Positions 55,398 through 64,000 of a DNA stretch of 64,000 nucleotides are shown piece after piece. The position numbers were made by a program, and so were the translations under genes. Below the pieces are notes generated by a model. It did not search any database. It was not told where the DNA came from and saw only the letters and a program-made list of their open reading frames with translations. Source of the stretch: Sphaerisporangium cinnabarinum (lineage in GTDB: Bacteria > Actinomycetota > Actinomycetes > Actinomycetales > Cellulomonadaceae); contig QAPD01000042.1 of the NCBI GenBank assembly GCA_003052455.1, positions 1 to 64,000 on the forward strand, given 5' to 3'. Within the stretch, counting starts at the first letter, position 1, and each line of letters begins with the position of its first letter.

Positions 55398-55961
55398 TCA
55401 GAGCGCGGAGTGGTCGCCGATCCGGTGGTAGGTGCGGTCGTGGTAGACGAGCGGCGACGCCGCCGCCCCCCGCGGCGCCCCGGGCGCGGCGCCGACGCTC
55501 GACGCGAGCGCGCGCAGCGAGACGAGGTAGGAGTCGCCCACCGGGGTGCGCTGGACGACCCGCCCGCGCACCCACGACAGCGCGCCGTCGATCACGGGCT
55601 CGCCCGTCGGCAGGCGCGACCAGCCGCCGTCCGCGAACCGGTCGATGCCGCTCGTCGCGAACCGGGCCGAGACATCGTCCTGGTGGTCGGCGAGGAAGCT
55701 CACGGTCAGCGTGCGCGCCGTCGAGACCGCGGGCCACGACGACGACGTGGACGCGAGCGAGAACGCGAGCAGCGGGGGCGCGGCCGAGACGGAGATGACG
55801 GACGTCGCGGTGAAGCCGACGAGGCGGTCGCCGTGCTCGAGCGCGACGACGGCGACGCCCGCGGGGTGGCCGCGGAACACGGCCTTGTACTCGTCGGGGG
55901 AGAGCTGGGGCTCGTCCTGCTCGGCCAGGAGGGCCTCCAGGTGGGTGAGCTCGGCGGTCAT
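55398..55961 (-). CDS. Flavin reductase domain protein (DIM6/NTAB type)
   Basis: 187 residues. FRGHPAGVAVVALEHGDR, VGFTATSVISVSAAPPLLAF and FLADHQDDVSARFA are the split-barrel flavin reductase pattern of the small components of two-component monooxygenases. It reduces FMN with NAD(P)H and hands it to a monooxygenase. Its ATG overlaps the stop of the FMN reductase gene (ATGA). The nearby LLM enzymes at 33-47 kb lack a reductase of this type in their operon. Confidence 0.9.
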   Translation of the reverse strand: MTAELTHLEALLAEQDEPQLSPDEYKAVFRGHPAGVAVVALEHGDRLVGFTATSVISVSAAPPLLAFSLASTSSSWPAVSTARTLTVSFLADHQDDVSARFATSGIDRFADGGWSRLPTGEPVIDGALSWVRGRVVQRTPVGDSYLVSLRALASSVGAAPGAPRGAAASPLVYHDRTYHRIGDHSAL

Positions 55962-56557
55962 CGGGCCACCCCCGCGAACGCGTCCGCGACGGCCTCGTCG
56001 GTGCGGGCCGACGGGAGGTTCCCCGCCGGGGGGAGCGGTGCCGTGGCGCGGCGCAGGGCGTCGCCCTCGCGCGCGAGCCACGCGTCCACGACCGGCCCCA
56101 GGTCCGCGAGCTGCGGCTCGGTGACCGTGAGCGACCGGGTCGGGACGACGGCGCCGAGCTCGACGAGCACGGGCCGCAGGTGCACCTCCCCGACGAGCGC
56201 GTGCGCCGGGTTCCCCGACACGACGAGCGGGACCACGACGACGCCCGCGAGCCCGTCGGGGCCGTAGAGGTCGAGGAAGGCCTTGAGCAGCCCGGTGTAC
56301 GACGCCTTGTAGACCGGGGTCGCCACGACGGCGACCGTCGCCCGGGCGAGGTGCGCGCGGGCGACGTCGGCCGCCGGGTGGTCGGCGGCGAGCACCTCGG
56401 CGGCGAACGACGCCAGGTCGACCGTGGCGACGTCGGCCGTGCCGAGGACGTCGGCGACGCGGCGCGCGACCGTCTCGGCGGCGCCGAGCGTGCGCGAGCC
56501 GGGCCGCGGGTTGCCCGAGACGGCGAGCACCGTCGGGTGGGTGGGGTGGTGGGTCAT
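55958..56557 (-). CDS. NADPH-dependent FMN reductase (SsuE/MsuE-like)
   Basis: 199 residues, flavodoxin fold. VLAVSGNPRPGSRTLG binds the FMN phosphate and ATPVYKASYTGLLKAFLD is the SsuE signature. It supplies FMNH2 for sulfonate monooxygenases. The start is the ATG at 56557 with GAGG upstream; the longer open frame reaches into the riboswitch pseudoknot and is rejected. First gene of the riboswitch-controlled pair. Confidence 0.9.
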   Translation of the reverse strand: MTHHPTHPTVLAVSGNPRPGSRTLGAAETVARRVADVLGTADVATVDLASFAAEVLAADHPAADVARAHLARATVAVVATPVYKASYTGLLKAFLDLYGPDGLAGVVVVPLVVSGNPAHALVGEVHLRPVLVELGAVVPTRSLTVTEPQLADLGPVVDAWLAREGDALRRATAPLPPAGNLPSARTDEAVADAFAGVAR

Positions 56558-56580
56558 GTGCACCTCGCAGTAGTCGTCGA

Positions 56581-56716
56581 TCACGCTTGCCGTGCGGGCC
56601 GTCCTCGCCGGTGGCGAGGCAGGCCGGGCCCGGCCTGGTCATCTCCCGGAGCACCCCGCCGTGACAGGGGGTTGCCGGCCAGCGAGCCGGGGCTTGGCGC
56701 TGGCGCTCGTGACCTG
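56581..56716 (-). promoter_or_regulatory. SAM-IV/SAM-I-IV riboswitch before the flavin-reductase pair
   Basis: Minus strand: P1 pairs GGTC (56715-56712) with GACC (56640-56637). Inside are ACGAGCGCCAGC, the P2 stem, GGCAACCC, a P3 arm and GGGGTGCTCCGGGAGATGA. After P1, a hairpin and CACGGCAAGCGTG supply the pseudoknot strand. A TATACC box (56728-56723) lies directly upstream as the -10. It is nearly the same core as the element at 8391, so the reductases should follow SAM levels together with the monooxygenase operon. Confidence 0.82.
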
Positions 56717-56762
56717 GGGACGGGTATAGCAACCGCCTCGGGAAACTGCACCGGATCGGTAG

Positions 56763-58289
<1,527 letters not shown>

Positions 58290-58305
58290 CCCGAGCCGCA
58301 CGACG

Positions 58306-58349
58306 ACGGCCGTCGGTGCCCCGCGCAGAGCGGTGGCACCGGCGGCCGT
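58306..58349 (+). terminator. gdhA terminator hairpin
   Basis: 15-bp stem (58306-58320 with 58335-58349), one G-U pair, 17 bases after the gdhA stop. Confidence 0.78.
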
Positions 58350-58405
58350 GGTGCGCCCGCGAAAAGCCCTCCGGCCGAGAAGGCTCGGGCGCCTAGGGTG
58401 GCCGG

Positions 58406-58840
58406 ATGGCGACGGTCAGGCAGGTCCAGGTCACGTTCGACTGCGCGCAGCCACGGCGCGTCGCCCGGTTCTGGTGCGAGGTGCTGGGCTACGTCCCCGC
58501 GTCGCCCCCGGAGGGCTTCGCCACCTGGGACGACGCCGAGGCCGCGCTCCCGGCCGCGGAGCGGGACGCCTGGTCCGCCTGCAGCGACCCGACGGGGGTC
58601 GGGCCGCGCCTGTACTTCCAGCGCGTCCCCGAGGGCAAGGTCGTCAAGAACCGCGTGCACCTCGACGTGCGCGTCGGCACCGGGCTCGCGGGGGCCGAGC
58701 GCCTCGCCGCGCTCGAGGCCGAGCGCGACCGGCTGGTCGCGCTCGGCGCGACGTGCGTGCGCGTGCTGGTCGCCGACGAGGAGAACGAGTCCTGCATCGT
58801 CATGCAGGACGTCGAGGGCAACGAGTTCTGCCTGGACTGA
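58406..58840 (+). CDS. VOC-family (glyoxalase-like) protein
   Basis: 144 residues. VQVTFDCAQPRRVARFWCEV with WCEVLGY at the N-terminus, then RVHLDVRVG and MQDVEGNEFCLD at the C-terminus, are the glyoxalase/bleomycin-resistance-like pattern with two beta-alpha-beta modules. Function unknown. The box TAGGGT ends six bases before the ATG and there is no ribosome site, so translation of a leaderless message is likely. Confidence 0.85.
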   Translation: MATVRQVQVTFDCAQPRRVARFWCEVLGYVPASPPEGFATWDDAEAALPAAERDAWSACSDPTGVGPRLYFQRVPEGKVVKNRVHLDVRVGTGLAGAERLAALEAERDRLVALGATCVRVLVADEENESCIVMQDVEGNEFCLD

Positions 58841-58903
58841 ACCGCCGGCCCGACCCGCGGGACCGATCCGCGAGCCGGCCCGGGCGGTGGTGCCGCGGGT
58901 CTC

Positions 58904-59335
58904 CTACGCGACGGTCGTGCGGACCGTGACGGGGATGTTGCCCCGGGTCGCGAGCGAGTACGGGCAGACGGCGTGCGCGGCCTCCGCGAGCTCCTCGGCG
59001 ACGTCCTGGGTGACGCCGCCCCCGAGCTCGACGTGCAGCGTCGCGCCGAGCGAGAAGCCGCCGTCGCCGTTCGGGACGAGGTCGACCTCGGCGACGACGG
59101 CCGAGTCCGTCACGGGGACCTTGCGCTGCGCCGCGACCATCTTCAGCGCCGAGTGGAAGCACGACGACCACCCGGCCGCGAACAGCTGCTCGGGGTTGGT
59201 CCCGCCACCGGGGCCGCCCATCGCGCGCGGGACGGCGAGCGTGACGTCGAGCTGGCCGTCGTCGGACACGGCGCGGCCTCCGGCGCGGCCGTCGCCGGTC
59301 GCTGTGGCCACGGCGGTGTAGAGGGTGTCAGCCAT
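58904..59335 (-). CDS. ohr: Organic hydroperoxide reductase (Ohr, OsmC family)
   Basis: 143 residues. Both catalytic cysteines are present: C59 (GWSSCFHSAL) and C124 (HAVCPYSLATRGN). NPEQLFAAG is the Ohr signature. It reduces organic hydroperoxides using a lipoyl or thiol partner. Divergent from a TetR gene across a palindrome. Most bacteria use a MarR-type OhrR instead. Confidence 0.93.
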   Translation of the reverse strand: MADTLYTAVATATGDGRAGGRAVSDDGQLDVTLAVPRAMGGPGGGTNPEQLFAAGWSSCFHSALKMVAAQRKVPVTDSAVVAEVDLVPNGDGGFSLGATLHVELGGGVTQDVAEELAEAAHAVCPYSLATRGNIPVTVRTTVA

Positions 59336-59365
59336 CGAGGTGCCTTTCGAGAGTCGTGGTGCGAC

Positions 59366-59387
59366 GTAGAGTTACTAGTACGTCTAC
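59366..59387. promoter_or_regulatory. Candidate operator between ohr and tetR
   Basis: 22-bp imperfect dyad GTAGA-N2-TACTAGTA-N2-TCTAC, symmetrical about the ACTAGT core. It overlaps TAGTAC, a possible -35 that lies 17 bp before TAGACT (59399-59404) for the TetR gene. Repression of both divergent genes is plausible. Confidence 0.65.
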
Positions 59388-59446
59388 ATCAAGGAACCTA
59401 GACTGGCGGCCGACCGCGCGCAAGGGGCGGAGAGAAGGAGGGGGCC

Positions 59447-60055
59447 ATGGTCGACGACTCGCCGACGTCCGGGGCGACGGGCCGCGGCACCGCGGCGGAC
59501 ACGCGCCGCCGCATCCTCGAGGCCGCCTCGGCGCTCTTCTACGCCCAGGGCATCCGGGCGACGAGCGCCGACCGCATCATCGAGCAGGTCGGCATCACCA
59601 AGGTCACGTTCTACCGCCACTTCCGCACGAAGTCTGACCTCGTCGTCGCGTACCTCGAGCAGCAGGCCGCGCGCGACCGCGCCGTCGTCGACGAGGCGTT
59701 GCGCGACACCGAGCCGCTCGACGCCCTGAGCGCCCTCGCGGGCGCCATCGGCGCCGTGAGCTGCGTGCCGGGCTTCCGCGGCTGCCCGTTCATCAACGCC
59801 GCGGCGGAGACGCCCGACCCGCAGGACCCGGTGCGCGTCGTCGTCGACCGCCACCGGCGCTGGACGCGGGACGTGTTCGCGCGGCTCGCGGCGGCGGTCG
59901 GCGTCGCGGACGCCGACGCGACCGCGGCGCAGCTCATGATGCTGCGCGACGGCGCGATGGTCGCGGGGTACCTCGGCGACCCGGACGAGGTGGCCGCGAC
60001 CCTGCGGTCCGCGTGCCTCGCCGCCGTCGCGGCGGGACGGCCGACGCCGGCCTGA
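59447..60055 (+). CDS. TetR-family regulator, probable controller of ohr
   Basis: 202 residues. HTH at about 38-60 (TSADRIIEQVGITKVTFYRH). The ligand domain contains two cysteines in AVSCVPGFRGCPFINAA; a redox-sensing role for them is possible in view of the ohr neighbour. A very strong ribosome site (AAGGAGGGGG) precedes the ATG. The TetR_C-like end fits regulators of small oxidoreductases. Confidence 0.85.
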   Translation: MVDDSPTSGATGRGTAADTRRRILEAASALFYAQGIRATSADRIIEQVGITKVTFYRHFRTKSDLVVAYLEQQAARDRAVVDEALRDTEPLDALSALAGAIGAVSCVPGFRGCPFINAAAETPDPQDPVRVVVDRHRRWTRDVFARLAAAVGVADADATAAQLMMLRDGAMVAGYLGDPDEVAATLRSACLAAVAAGRPTPA

Positions 60056-60162
60056 GCGCGCGCGCCCGACGCGCTGCCCGGAGTCGTCTACCCTGGCCGA
60101 CGGCCGCCGTCGTGCGGGTCGTGCGACGCGACGGCCGCCGGACCGGACGACGGGAGAGCGCC

Positions 60163-60951
60163 ATGACGACCACCGACCCCGAGGGCACCGCAGCCCGCGA
60201 CGTGGCCCTCGAGCTCGCCGTCCAGGACCCCGACGGCGTCCGCGTGGCCGCAGCCGTGCGTGCCCGCCGGGTCGAGCTGTGCGTCGGTCTCGGCGCGACG
60301 GGCGGGCTCACCCCCAGCGCCGGCCTCGTCGAGGCCGCGGTCGCCGCGGCGGCGGAGGCCGGAGGCCCCGGTCCGCGCGTCGAGGTGCACGTGCTCGTCC
60401 GGCCGCGCCCGGGCGGCTTCGTCCTCACGCCCACCGACCTCGACGTCCAGGTGCGCGACGTCCGGGCCGCGGTGGCGGCCGGGGCGAGCGGTGTCGTCGT
60501 GGGTGCGCTCACCCCGGACGGACTGGTCGACGTCGCCGCGGTCCGCACCCTCGTGGAGGCGGCGGACGGGCGCGAGGTCACGTTCCACCGCGCGGTCGAC
60601 GTCGTGGCCGACCCGCTCGCGGCGCTCGACGCGCTCGCCGGGGACGGGGTCGTGCGCGTGCTCACCTCGGGCGGGGCGTCGCGCAGCATCGACGGCGTCG
60701 ATCGGCTGCGCGCCATGGCGGCCCACGCGCGCGACGCGCTCGGTGGGCGTCTCCAGGTCATGGCGGGTGGGGGAGTGCGGCCGCAGGACGTCGGGGCGCT
60801 CGTGGCCGCTGGCGTGGACGCCGTGCACCTCTCGGCCAAGCGCGTCGTCGCGGACGACGCCGGGCCGGGTGGCGGCGGCGACGCCGGCTACGAGGTCACC
60901 GACCCCGAGGTCGCCCGGGCCGCGCGCGCCGCGCTGGACGCCGCGCGCTGA
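60163..60951 (+). CDS. cutC: CutC-family protein
   Basis: 262 residues, TIM barrel. Marks are LCVGLGATGGLTPSAGL, EVHVLVRPRPGGF, VTFHRAVDVVADPLAALDAL and RVLTSGGASRSIDGVDRL, the usual CutC blocks. CutC was linked to copper homeostasis, but its reaction remains unclear. The ATG has GGGAGAG upstream. The gene is followed nine bases later by a 23-bp tandem repeat. Confidence 0.9.
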   Translation: MTTTDPEGTAARDVALELAVQDPDGVRVAAAVRARRVELCVGLGATGGLTPSAGLVEAAVAAAAEAGGPGPRVEVHVLVRPRPGGFVLTPTDLDVQVRDVRAAVAAGASGVVVGALTPDGLVDVAAVRTLVEAADGREVTFHRAVDVVADPLAALDALAGDGVVRVLTSGGASRSIDGVDRLRAMAAHARDALGGRLQVMAGGGVRPQDVGALVAAGVDAVHLSAKRVVADDAGPGGGGDAGYEVTDPEVARAARAALDAAR

Positions 60952-60959
60952 CGCCGTCG

Positions 60960-61120
60960 CTGACCGGCCGCAGACGCTGCCGCTGACCGGCCGCAGACGC
61001 TGCCGCTGACCGGCCGCAGACGCTGCCGCTGACCGGCCGCAGACGCTGCCGCTGACCGGCCGCAGACGCTGCCGCTGACCGGCCGCAGACGCTGCCGCTG
61101 ACCGGCCGGAGGCGCTGCCG
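60960..61120. repeat. 23-bp tandem repeat array
   Basis: Six identical, gap-free copies of a 23-bp unit (ctgaccggccgcagacgctg plus ccg) start at 60960, 60983, 61006, 61029, 61052 and 61075; a seventh degenerate copy follows at 61098. The unit holds the palindrome CGGCCG and GCAG-N3-CTGC. It lies in the 477-bp intergenic region behind cutC. Copy number probably varies. Open frames across it are artefacts of the repeat. Confidence 0.95.
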
Positions 61121-61238
61121 GCGACCCGCCGCTGACCGCCGTCGTCCCTGTCCCCAGGCCGTGCTCGCCGCGTCGGCGGTCGCACCGGAACCGGCCGACG
61201 AACTGCTCCCGCACCGCCTCTGACCTCGCACGGCACCT

Positions 61239-61269
61239 CGGCCGGGCCTCGCTCCGTGGGGCCCGGCCG
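61239..61269 (+). terminator. 10-bp hairpin in the cutC-ABC intergenic region
   Basis: Perfect arms 61239-61248 and 61260-61269. Probably ends cutC transcription and isolates the following operon. The stretch 61121-61238 shows nothing else. Confidence 0.6.
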
Positions 61270-61304
61270 GGCTCGTCCTGGGACGGTTCTGGTATCGAGG
61301 TCTC

Positions 61305-61365
61305 AGTTAGGTAACTTTCCTGTCGTATTCGTAGGAGGGCTGGTGGCTATTAGTTAGTGTTCCTG
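61305..61365 (+). promoter_or_regulatory. Repeated AGTTAG..TTCCTG element before the ABC operon
   Basis: AGTTAG and TTCCTG occur twice: 61305-61310 with 61317-61322, and 61352-61357 with 61360-61365. The first copy includes the dyad AGTTA-GG-TAACT. The zone is distinctly A+T-richer than its surroundings. It looks like a regulator-binding region; the pattern is reminiscent of ROK-type operators, but no such gene is nearby. Confidence 0.5.
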
Positions 61366-61428
61366 CCACACGCCTGCGGGCGCCGAAGAACGACGTGAGG
61401 ACGCGTCGTCCCTGCGAAAGGACCGAAG

Positions 61429-63111
61429 ATGATTCGAAGCACGGCGCGCAAGCGTCTGCTCACGGCGGCGGCACTCGTCACGGGCGTCTCGCTGCTCGCG
61501 AGCGCCTGCACCGGCGGGGGCAGCGGCGAGGGTGAGGGTGACGGCGGCGGTGAGGCTCGCGTCCTCAACGTCTGGGCCGGGACCCAGACGCCCATGGTCG
61601 CGAACTTCAACCCGTACGCGCCCAACCCGCTGCACGTGACGAACGGCGGCATCTACGAGCCGCTGTTCTTCTACAACCGCGCCGAGGCCGGCGACCCGAC
61701 GCCCCGCCTGGGCGAGTCCTACGAGTGGAGCGAGGACGGCACCGAGCTGACCGTCACGATCCGCGAGGGCGTGAAGTGGTCGGACGGCGAGGACTTCACG
61801 GTCGAGGACGTCATCTTCTCGTACACCAACGACGCGGCGAAGCGCGACTACCTGAACACGATCGACAAGGTCGACGAGTCGACCGTCAAGTTCACCTTCA
61901 ACGGCGCGCAGTTCACGAGCGCCGTGCAGATCCTCGGCACCACGCTCATGGTCCCCGAGCACCTCTTCAAGGAGGTGCCGGACCTCATCACGTACACGAA
62001 CGAGGAGCCCGTCGGCACCGGTCCGTTCACGCTCGACACCATCACCAACGCGACCTACACCGTCGTCCCGAACGAGGACTACTGGGGCGGCGAGCCGAAG
62101 CTCGAGAAGGTCCGCTTCCTCGCTCTCGACAAGAACCAGAGCGCCCAGGACCTCCTCGCCACGGGCAAGATCGACTGGACCACGATGTTCATCGCGGACC
62201 CGGAGACGGTCACCGGGGCGGGCCAGGTCTCGCTGCTCAACACCCCGCAGGACCCGACCACGATCATGTCGTGCTCGAACGCGGCGCTCGGTTGCGCGGG
62301 CCCGCAGACGGACCTCGCCGTCCGTCAGGCGGTCAACCTGCTCGTCGACCGCGGCGAGATCAACGAGAAGGCGTTCTCGGGCCACGCGGCCGTCGCGTCG
62401 CCGTCGCTCGCGCTCGTCGGTCGTGACGACCGCTGGATCTCCTCGGAGATCGAGAAGGAGAGCCCGCAGGAGGGCGACCCGGCCGAGGCCGCCAAGGTCC
62501 TCGAGGCGGCGGGCTACACCAAGGGTGCCGACGGCATCTTCGAGAAGGACGGCCAGAAGCTCTCGGTCGACCTCATCTCGGTCGACGGCTGGAGCGACCA
62601 CAACGCCGCCGGTGACCTCATCGCGCAGCAGGCGCTCGAGGCGGGCGTGCAGATCAACCACGTGAAGATCACGCAGCAGGAGATGTCCGACGCCCGGACC
62701 AGCGGCAACTACCAGATGATGATCAGCGGCATCACGGGCACCTCGCTCGACGACCCGTTCGCCATCTACCGCCAGTGGCTCACGACCGAGTACACGACGC
62801 CGGTGGGCGAGACGATCGAGGCCGGCCGCTTCAACTTCCCGCGCTACTCGAACCCGCTCGTCGACGAGGCCGTGGCCACCGCCGCCGGCACCAACGACGA
62901 GGACGCGAAGAAGGCCGCGTACGCCACGGTGCAGAAGGAGATCGCCCGCGACCTCCCCTACATCGCGCTCGTCGTGAACCCGACCATGTCGTTCGTCAAC
63001 ACGAAGAACTACACCGGCTGGCCGTCCGAGGACGACATGTACGCCTTCCCGCCGTCGTGGGCCACGATCAGCAACGGCGTGATCCTCTCCCAGCTCGAGC
63101 CCGCGAGCTGA
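61429..63111 (+). CDS. Family-5 ABC solute-binding lipoprotein
   Basis: 560 residues. Lipobox LASAC with Cys27, a Gly/Glu-rich linker, then a SBP_bac_5 domain (WAGTQTPMVANFNPYAPNPL, GLYEPLF-like IYEPLFFYNRA, IREGVKWSDGEDFTVEDVIF). In cellulolytic actinobacteria and some thermophiles, members of this family carry cello- or other oligosaccharides as well as peptides, so the ligand is open. AAGGACCGAAG precedes the ATG. First gene of an operon that leaves the window. Confidence 0.88.
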   Translation: MIRSTARKRLLTAAALVTGVSLLASACTGGGSGEGEGDGGGEARVLNVWAGTQTPMVANFNPYAPNPLHVTNGGIYEPLFFYNRAEAGDPTPRLGESYEWSEDGTELTVTIREGVKWSDGEDFTVEDVIFSYTNDAAKRDYLNTIDKVDESTVKFTFNGAQFTSAVQILGTTLMVPEHLFKEVPDLITYTNEEPVGTGPFTLDTITNATYTVVPNEDYWGGEPKLEKVRFLALDKNQSAQDLLATGKIDWTTMFIADPETVTGAGQVSLLNTPQDPTTIMSCSNAALGCAGPQTDLAVRQAVNLLVDRGEINEKAFSGHAAVASPSLALVGRDDRWISSEIEKESPQEGDPAEAAKVLEAAGYTKGADGIFEKDGQKLSVDLISVDGWSDHNAAGDLIAQQALEAGVQINHVKITQQEMSDARTSGNYQMMISGITGTSLDDPFAIYRQWLTTEYTTPVGETIEAGRFNFPRYSNPLVDEAVATAAGTNDEDAKKAAYATVQKEIARDLPYIALVVNPTMSFVNTKNYTGWPSEDDMYAFPPSWATISNGVILSQLEPAS

Positions 63112-63157
63112 TGTCGCACTGCCGAAGAGGAGCTCGGGTGAACGAGGAGTCAGTCGC

Positions 63158-64000
63158 ATGAGGTACTACGCACGGCGGATCACGTTCTACGTGGTCACCT
63201 TCTGGGCCGCCGTCTCGCTCAACTTCCTCCTGCCGCGGGCGATCCCCGGAGACCCCAAGCAGATCTACCTCGACACCATGCTCCGGAAGAACGGCGAGCT
63301 GACCCCTGGTCTCATCCAGAGCGTCGACGTCCTCTTCGGCAGTGACGACGCCACCCTGTGGGAGCAGTACCTCACGTACTGGAAGAACATCTTCACGGGT
63401 GACCTCGGTACGTCGGTCCTGTACTTCCCGGCACCCGTCAGCCAGCTGCTCGGCGAGGCCCTCCCCTGGACGGTGGGCCTCGTCGGGCTGGCGACGATCA
63501 TCGCGTTCCTGCTCGGCGTCGGCCTCGGCGCGTGGGTCGGCTGGAAGCGCGGTACCTGGGTCGACCACATCATCCCGGCGTCGACCTTCCTCCAGGCCGT
63601 GCCGTACTTCTGGCTCGCCCTGGTCCTCATCTCGATCTTCTCGGTGTCGCTCGGCTGGTTCCCCATCGTGGGCGCGTACGACATCTTCGAGTTCGACAGC
63701 GGTCCCGAGTGGTCGTGGGACTTCGTGGGCAGCGTGATCTACCACGGCACCCTCCCGGCCGTGACGATCATCCTGTCGGCGATGGGCGGCTGGCTCCTCG
63801 GGATGCGCAACATGATGGTCTCGACCATCGCCGAGGACTACGTCACGACGGCCGAGGCCAAGGGTCTGCGTCCGTTCCGCGTCGCGCTGACGTACGCGAC
63901 GCGGAACGCGGTCCTGCCGTCGGTCACGGGCTTCGGCATCGCCCTCGGCTTCGTCGTCGCCGGGTCGGTGGTCATGGAGCAGGCCTTCAGCTACCCCGGC
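63158..64000 (+). CDS. DppB-type ABC transporter permease (3' end outside window)
   Basis: 281 residues are visible, running off the right edge. It starts MRYYARRITFYVVTFWAAVS, has LPRAIPGDPKQIYLD in the first loop, several membrane helices and the EAA loop TTAEAKGLRPFRVALTYATR. It forms the channel for the binding protein 46 bp upstream. The long first loop (WEQYLTYWKNIFTGDLGTS) is normal for the oligosaccharide/peptide branch. Confidence 0.9.
   Translation, partial: MRYYARRITFYVVTFWAAVSLNFLLPRAIPGDPKQIYLDTMLRKNGELTPGLIQSVDVLFGSDDATLWEQYLTYWKNIFTGDLGTSVLYFPAPVSQLLGEALPWTVGLVGLATIIAFLLGVGLGAWVGWKRGTWVDHIIPASTFLQAVPYFWLALVLISIFSVSLGWFPIVGAYDIFEFDSGPEWSWDFVGSVIYHGTLPAVTIILSAMGGWLLGMRNMMVSTIAEDYVTTAEAKGLRPFRVALTYATRNAVLPSVTGFGIALGFVVAGSVVMEQAFSYPG

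Noticed and set aside
56557-56584. Upstream ATG giving the FMN reductase nine extra residues
   Set aside because: It would place the N-terminus within the riboswitch pseudoknot strand and has no ribosome site; the ATG at 56557 has GAGG and fits homologues.
60960-61120. CRISPR array
   Set aside because: The repeats are contiguous, without unique spacers, and no cas genes are near.
60888-61231. Minus-strand open frames with QRQRLRPVSGSVCGRSAAA-type repeats
   Set aside because: They only translate the 23-bp tandem repeat in rotating frames; no ribosome site, no conserved domain.

Overview
The window is very G+C-rich DNA with densely packed genes and many 4-bp ATGA/GTGA start-stop overlaps. The proteins are rich in Ala, Arg, Val and Asp. 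It also has SAM-IV-type riboswitches and mycobacterial-style gene sets (rhodanese-metZ, and thiolase-FabG4-HtdX). Together these point to an actinomycete, most likely of the Micrococcales (Cellulomonas/Cellulosimicrobium/Promicromonospora-like). I see no rRNA, tRNA, insertion sequence, prophage or CRISPR array.

Layout. 0-5 kb: recC and the start of recB. 5-12 kb: a methyltransferase, then a sulfur block (metZ with a rhodanese, divergent from a class V PLP enzyme) and two paralogous GNAT enzymes around a CsbD-like gene. 12-19 kb: a fatty-acid module with an HtdX-like MaoC dehydratase, a FabG4-type reductase and a FadA2-type thiolase; these diverge from a TetR regulator that overlaps an acyl-CoA oxidase/dehydrogenase. 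19-33 kb: a lipoprotein, a NUDIX enzyme, APC and EamA transporters, a LysR regulator, small membrane proteins, purL, an EEP-family enzyme, an MMPL exporter and its TetR regulator. 33-53 kb: a long sulfur-scavenging region with five luciferase-like (LLM) flavin monooxygenases, an amino-acid-type ABC transporter, flavin-linked oxidoreductases and a rhodanese, followed by a peptide-type ABC transporter. 53-61 kb: Dps, an aldo/keto reductase, a flavin-reductase pair, gdhA, a VOC protein, Ohr with a TetR regulator, and CutC. 61-64 kb: a 23-bp tandem repeat, then another family-5 binding protein and the start of its permease.

The main theme is S-adenosylmethionine control. Four elements share the SAM-IV (or SAM-I/IV) core and lie upstream of the class V PLP enzyme (8.4 kb), the monooxygenase/ABC operon (33.1 kb), the peptide-type ABC operon (47.2 kb) and, on the minus strand, the flavin-reductase pair (56.6 kb). 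A fifth element, matching the SAM-I (S-box) layout, lies on the minus strand in front of rhodanese-metZ. Two riboswitch types therefore sit back to back in one intergenic region. At 33.2 kb the SAM element is followed by a 42-codon ORF with five Cys codons that ends Cys-Cys-Arg-stop, a good candidate for a cysteine-sensing leader peptide. My model, which is inference, is that when SAM and cysteine fall, uptake, FMNH2-dependent desulfurization, flavin reduction and sulfur transfer are derepressed together.

A second theme is that many transcription units end in long, nearly perfect GC-rich hairpins without U-tracts. Function assignments rest on motif and family recognition by eye; no database search was run.
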